Source: Propionibacteriaceae bacterium
GTDB taxonomy: Bacteria > Actinomycetota > Actinomycetes > Propionibacteriales > Propionibacteriaceae
Assembly (NCBI GenBank): GCA_027346035.1
Contig: DAIESZ010000376.1
Location: 1 to 5,789, forward strand
Direction: 5' to 3'
Length of the DNA stretch: 5,789 bases
Shown one piece after another: positions 5,400 to 5,789 of the stretch. Position numbers and translations under genes: made by a program. Positions within the stretch are counted from its first letter, which is position 1, and each line of letters opens with the position of its first letter. Under the pieces are notes generated by a model that searched no databases, was not told the origin of the DNA, and saw only the letters and a program-made list of their open reading frames with translations.

Positions 5400-5428
5400 C
5401 TCGTCGGGAGTCCTTTGGCCTCGTCGGG
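5400..5428. repeat. Direct repeat CTCGTCGGG, two copies 20 bp apart, candidate regulatory site
   Basis: CTCGTCGGG occurs at 5400-5408 and again at 5420-5428, each followed by one variable base and a G. The 20-bp period is about two helical turns, so both copies would face the same side of the DNA. They lie 55-83 bp upstream of the ATG at 5345, between a possible -35 and the start codon. A response-regulator or other direct-repeat-binding site would look like this. Nine-base GC-rich repeats can also occur by chance. Confidence 0.35.
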
Positions 5429-5539
5429 GGGCGAACTTGGCGATCGCGGTAACGTCAAAGCCGTGGCCCCGCAGCCTCATCCTGGTCCTGAGACGTCCGC
5501 CGTCTCCGACGCCGCTCGCCGCGTCTGTTGTCCAAGACC

Positions 5540-5789
5540 ATGACGACCGCATACTTCCGCGACGTTGCACGAACCCTCGATGACCTGCCGCACCTGTCGC
5601 TGGTCACGACTCATGAACGGGACAAGTACCGCATTCTCTTCAGTGCCGCCGAAGCGGGCGTGTATCACGTCCCGTTGTACTGCGACATCCAGGTGGATCT
5701 CGACGAGGTGAGCCAGACAATCCGTGTCACGCCGCTGACCGGCGTTCCGCCTGTTCCGCCGAGAGTGACGATGAGTTCGCTGACCGGCC
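5540..5789 (+). CDS. Hypothetical protein, N-terminal 83 residues (3' end outside window)
   Basis: The frame from ATG 5540 stays open to the window end (83 codons plus one base) and its codons favour G/C at the third position less strictly than the neighbouring genes, with tokens such as ATT, AGT, ACA, AGA and TTG. The start of the product is MTTAYFRDVARTLDDLPHLS. Later come alternating polar/hydrophobic strands (DKYRILFS at 28-35, VYHVPLYCDIQVDL at 41-54, TIRVTPLTG at 60-68) and a proline-rich turn (69-74), then VTMSS. This reads as a beta-rich soluble domain with no signal peptide or membrane span. I do not recognise the family. There is no Shine-Dalgarno; in-frame TTG 5528 is an alternative start without better support. 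The gene is divergent from the dehydrogenase-family gene across a 194-bp gap. That it is a real gene is likely, not certain. Confidence 0.6.
   Translation, partial: MTTAYFRDVARTLDDLPHLSLVTTHERDKYRILFSAAEAGVYHVPLYCDIQVDLDEVSQTIRVTPLTGVPPVPPRVTMSSLTG

Larger units (their letters stand above)
5346..5539. promoter_or_regulatory. Divergent intergenic region upstream of the dehydrogenase-family gene and the 5540 gene
   Basis: This 194-bp gap should contain both promoters. On the minus strand, TTGACG at 5458-5453 matches a -35 well, but the hexamer 17 bp on (TTCGCC) is not a credible -10. On the plus strand no convincing promoter was found, and the ATG at 5540 has no Shine-Dalgarno, so a leaderless transcript is possible. 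A 20-bp-spaced direct repeat lies at 5400-5428. Confidence 0.45.

Noticed and set aside
5440..5447. GCGATCGC palindrome as a functional site
   Set aside because: A single 8-bp site; no second copy or pattern in the window supports a role.
4776..5543. Plus-strand 255-codon open frame opposite the dehydrogenase-family gene
   Set aside because: Shadow of a gene whose catalytic residues and Rossmann motif are all on the minus strand.
5346..5570. 75-residue N-terminal extension of the dehydrogenase-family protein
   Set aside because: Arg-rich and non-conserved, while ATG 5345 has an excellent SD and the family N-terminus follows at once.
1..5789. CRISPR array, insertion sequence, phage or attachment-site signals, tRNA or rRNA
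   Set aside because: No regularly spaced repeats, transposase or integrase motifs, terminal inverted repeats, or RNA-gene signatures were found on either strand.

Overview
The window is high-GC DNA (about 70% by eye) with strong G/C bias at third codon positions, GTG and TTG starts, and long open shadow frames opposite the real genes. This suggests an actinobacterial chromosome, probably a soil or environmental member (Nocardioides-, Cellulomonas- or Streptomyces-like); the genus cannot be fixed from this stretch. There are no rRNA or tRNA genes, insertion sequences or CRISPR arrays.

Left arm, minus strand, reading leftward from about 2608: a GT4-type glycosyltransferase, an alpha/alpha-barrel companion protein, and the N-terminal part of a GH130 glycoside phosphorylase that runs off the window at base 1. 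The three genes are packed with a 1-bp (TGATG) and a 4-bp (GTGA) overlap, so they are almost certainly one translationally coupled operon. Right of a 193-bp divergent control region, on the plus strand (2802-4156), lie a second GT4 glycosyltransferase and a small HesB/IscA-like protein that overlaps it by 13 bp.

Taken together, the four carbohydrate genes look like one locus that makes and recycles an intracellular or cell-envelope glycan. GH130 enzymes are known for reversible phosphorolysis of beta-mannosides, so a mannose-based product is the best guess. The polymer and the exact reactions are inference.

Right arm: convergent to the HesB-like gene, a complete minus-strand gene (4203-5345) encodes an alanine dehydrogenase/N5-(carboxyethyl)ornithine synthase family enzyme with the key residues in place. 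A 194-bp gap holding a 20-bp-spaced direct repeat separates it from a divergent plus-strand gene (5540 onward) of unknown function that is cut by the window end.

The points most worth a second look are the GT4/GH130 glycan locus itself, two dyads in the 2609-2801 control region, a missing standard start codon exactly where a strong Shine-Dalgarno points (2804-2816), and the cysteine-poor HesB-like protein co-translated with a glycosyltransferase.
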